Of a DNA stretch of 32,205 bases, positions 31,621-32,205 are shown piece after piece. The stretch covers positions 1 through 32,205 of the forward strand of contig JAILAF010000121.1 of NCBI GenBank assembly GCA_024681775.1, in the 5' to 3' direction. Source of the DNA: Lachnospiraceae bacterium (GTDB lineage Bacteria > Bacillota > Clostridia > Lachnospirales > Lachnospiraceae). Numbering within the stretch: position 1 is the stretch's first letter; each line of letters starts with the position of its first letter. Position numbers and translations under genes: made by a program. The notes under the pieces were generated by a model. It was not told the DNA's origin. It did no database searches and worked only from the letters and a program-made list of their open reading frames with translations.

Positions 31621-32205
31621 GCCGCCTGCTCCTCCTTCCTTGCGTTATTTCTGTTCTTTCTCGCATTCTGGAAAAGAGCGAACAGCAGCACCAGGGCAAA
31701 GATCACCGTGGACAGCGCCCACAGAGCCGTTTTGATCTGGGTCTGGGAGCCCTTGGTGGCATTTACCACATAGGTACTGATGGTATCAAAGGTGGCGGGC
31801 TTGGTGTAGGTCGCCACAAAATAATCATCCAGGCTCAGAGTGATGGCCAGTGCAAAACCGGACAGCACGCCGGGCAGGATCTCGGGCAGGACCACTTTCC
31901 GCAGTGCGTAGGAAGGGGAAGCACCCAGATCCAGCGCCGCCTCATAGAGGGCAGGATCCATCTGCTGGAGCTTGGGCAGCACGGAGAGATACACAAAGGG
32001 CGTGGTGAGGGTCATGTGACCGATCACCAGAGGCAGGAAGGTATCCTTGGACATGCCGAAAAAAACCACCATCAGGATGCAGATGGAAAAACCGGTGACC
32101 ACATCCGCGTTCACCACAGGAATCTGGTTCACGGTGCGGGCGGTCTTCTGCAGGACCTTGTGGGAATAGAACATGCCGATGGCGCCCGTGGTCCCCAGAA
32201 TGGTG
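31617..32205 (-). CDS. potC: Polyamine ABC transporter permease PotC, C-terminal part (cut by window edge)
   Basis: The last 195 or so residues of an ABC permease. The coupling motif that docks the ATPase is EAALDLGASPSYALRKVVLP, followed by EILPGVLSGFALAITLSLDDYFVA, which is typical of PotC. Four membrane segments are visible. The frame is open to the window end, so the start lies beyond it; potA and potB are expected further upstream. Its stop overlaps the potD start by four bases. Confidence 0.94.
   Translation of the reverse strand, partial: TILGTTGAIGMFYSHKVLQKTARTVNQIPVVNADVVTGFSICILMVVFFGMSKDTFLPLVIGHMTLTTPFVYLSVLPKLQQMDPALYEAALDLGASPSYALRKVVLPEILPGVLSGFALAITLSLDDYFVATYTKPATFDTISTYVVNATKGSQTQIKTALWALSTVIFALVLLFALFQNARKNRNNARKEEQAA

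Noticed and set aside
1-32205. tRNA or rRNA genes, CRISPR arrays, insertion sequences, integrases
   Set aside because: I saw no cloverleaf with a T-loop signature, no regularly spaced repeats, no transposase or integrase motifs and no attachment-site duplications.

Overview
The window looks like chromosomal DNA from a GC-rich member of the Lachnospiraceae or a close relative (Bacillota, Clostridia). The evidence is the GlgC/GlgD pair, SpoVG, Hsp33, a clostridial-type glutamine synthetase with an ANTAR regulator, GPH sugar transport, a secretin-less Tad pilus locus with clostridial-type pilin-like proteins, and strong AGGAGG-type ribosome binding sites. Every gene I can support is on the minus strand, so transcription runs from high to low coordinates. 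Taxonomy is inferred from gene content only.

Layout from low to high coordinates. 1-4863 is a sugar-use operon read as tetR, a GH2 glycosidase, an unrecognised GT-B-like protein and a GPH sugar:cation symporter cut by the window edge. It resembles the E. coli uid layout, but the glycosidase lacks the usual glucuronidase signature. A compact promoter and an operator-like palindrome lie upstream of tetR. 5003-9596 holds mfd, pth and spoVG, with strong terminators after mfd and spoVG. 9646-12208 holds glycogen synthesis genes glgC and glgD, plus a pair of related hairpins between glgD and spoVG. 12344-14558 carries a cytoplasmic GH10 xylanase fused to an esterase-like domain, framed by two terminators. 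14647-19694 is a tight housekeeping cluster (membrane protein, methyltransferase, hslO, glnA, ANTAR regulator, dapF). 19813-21920 carries a glycosyltransferase with hisC.

22162-28598 is the most accessory-looking part. It is a Tad-type pilus operon (tadA, tadB, tadC, a pilin-like protein, two pseudopilin-like proteins, cpaB, prepilin peptidase) transcribed from a good promoter through a leader of about 230 bases that can form alternative hairpins. At its 3' end is an AT-rich gene resembling the BECR-type nuclease domains found at the ends of phage polyvalent and MuF proteins. A 38-residue membrane protein with its own terminator lies just before the Tad promoter. 28891-32205 has a serine beta-lactamase-like hydrolase and the end of a polyamine ABC transporter operon (potC, potD), where PotD seems to be held by a C-terminal membrane helix.

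The strongest leads for something new are the BECR-like gene attached to the Tad locus, the structured Tad leader, the GT-B-like protein in the sugar operon, the xylanase-esterase fusion, and the 38-residue membrane protein.
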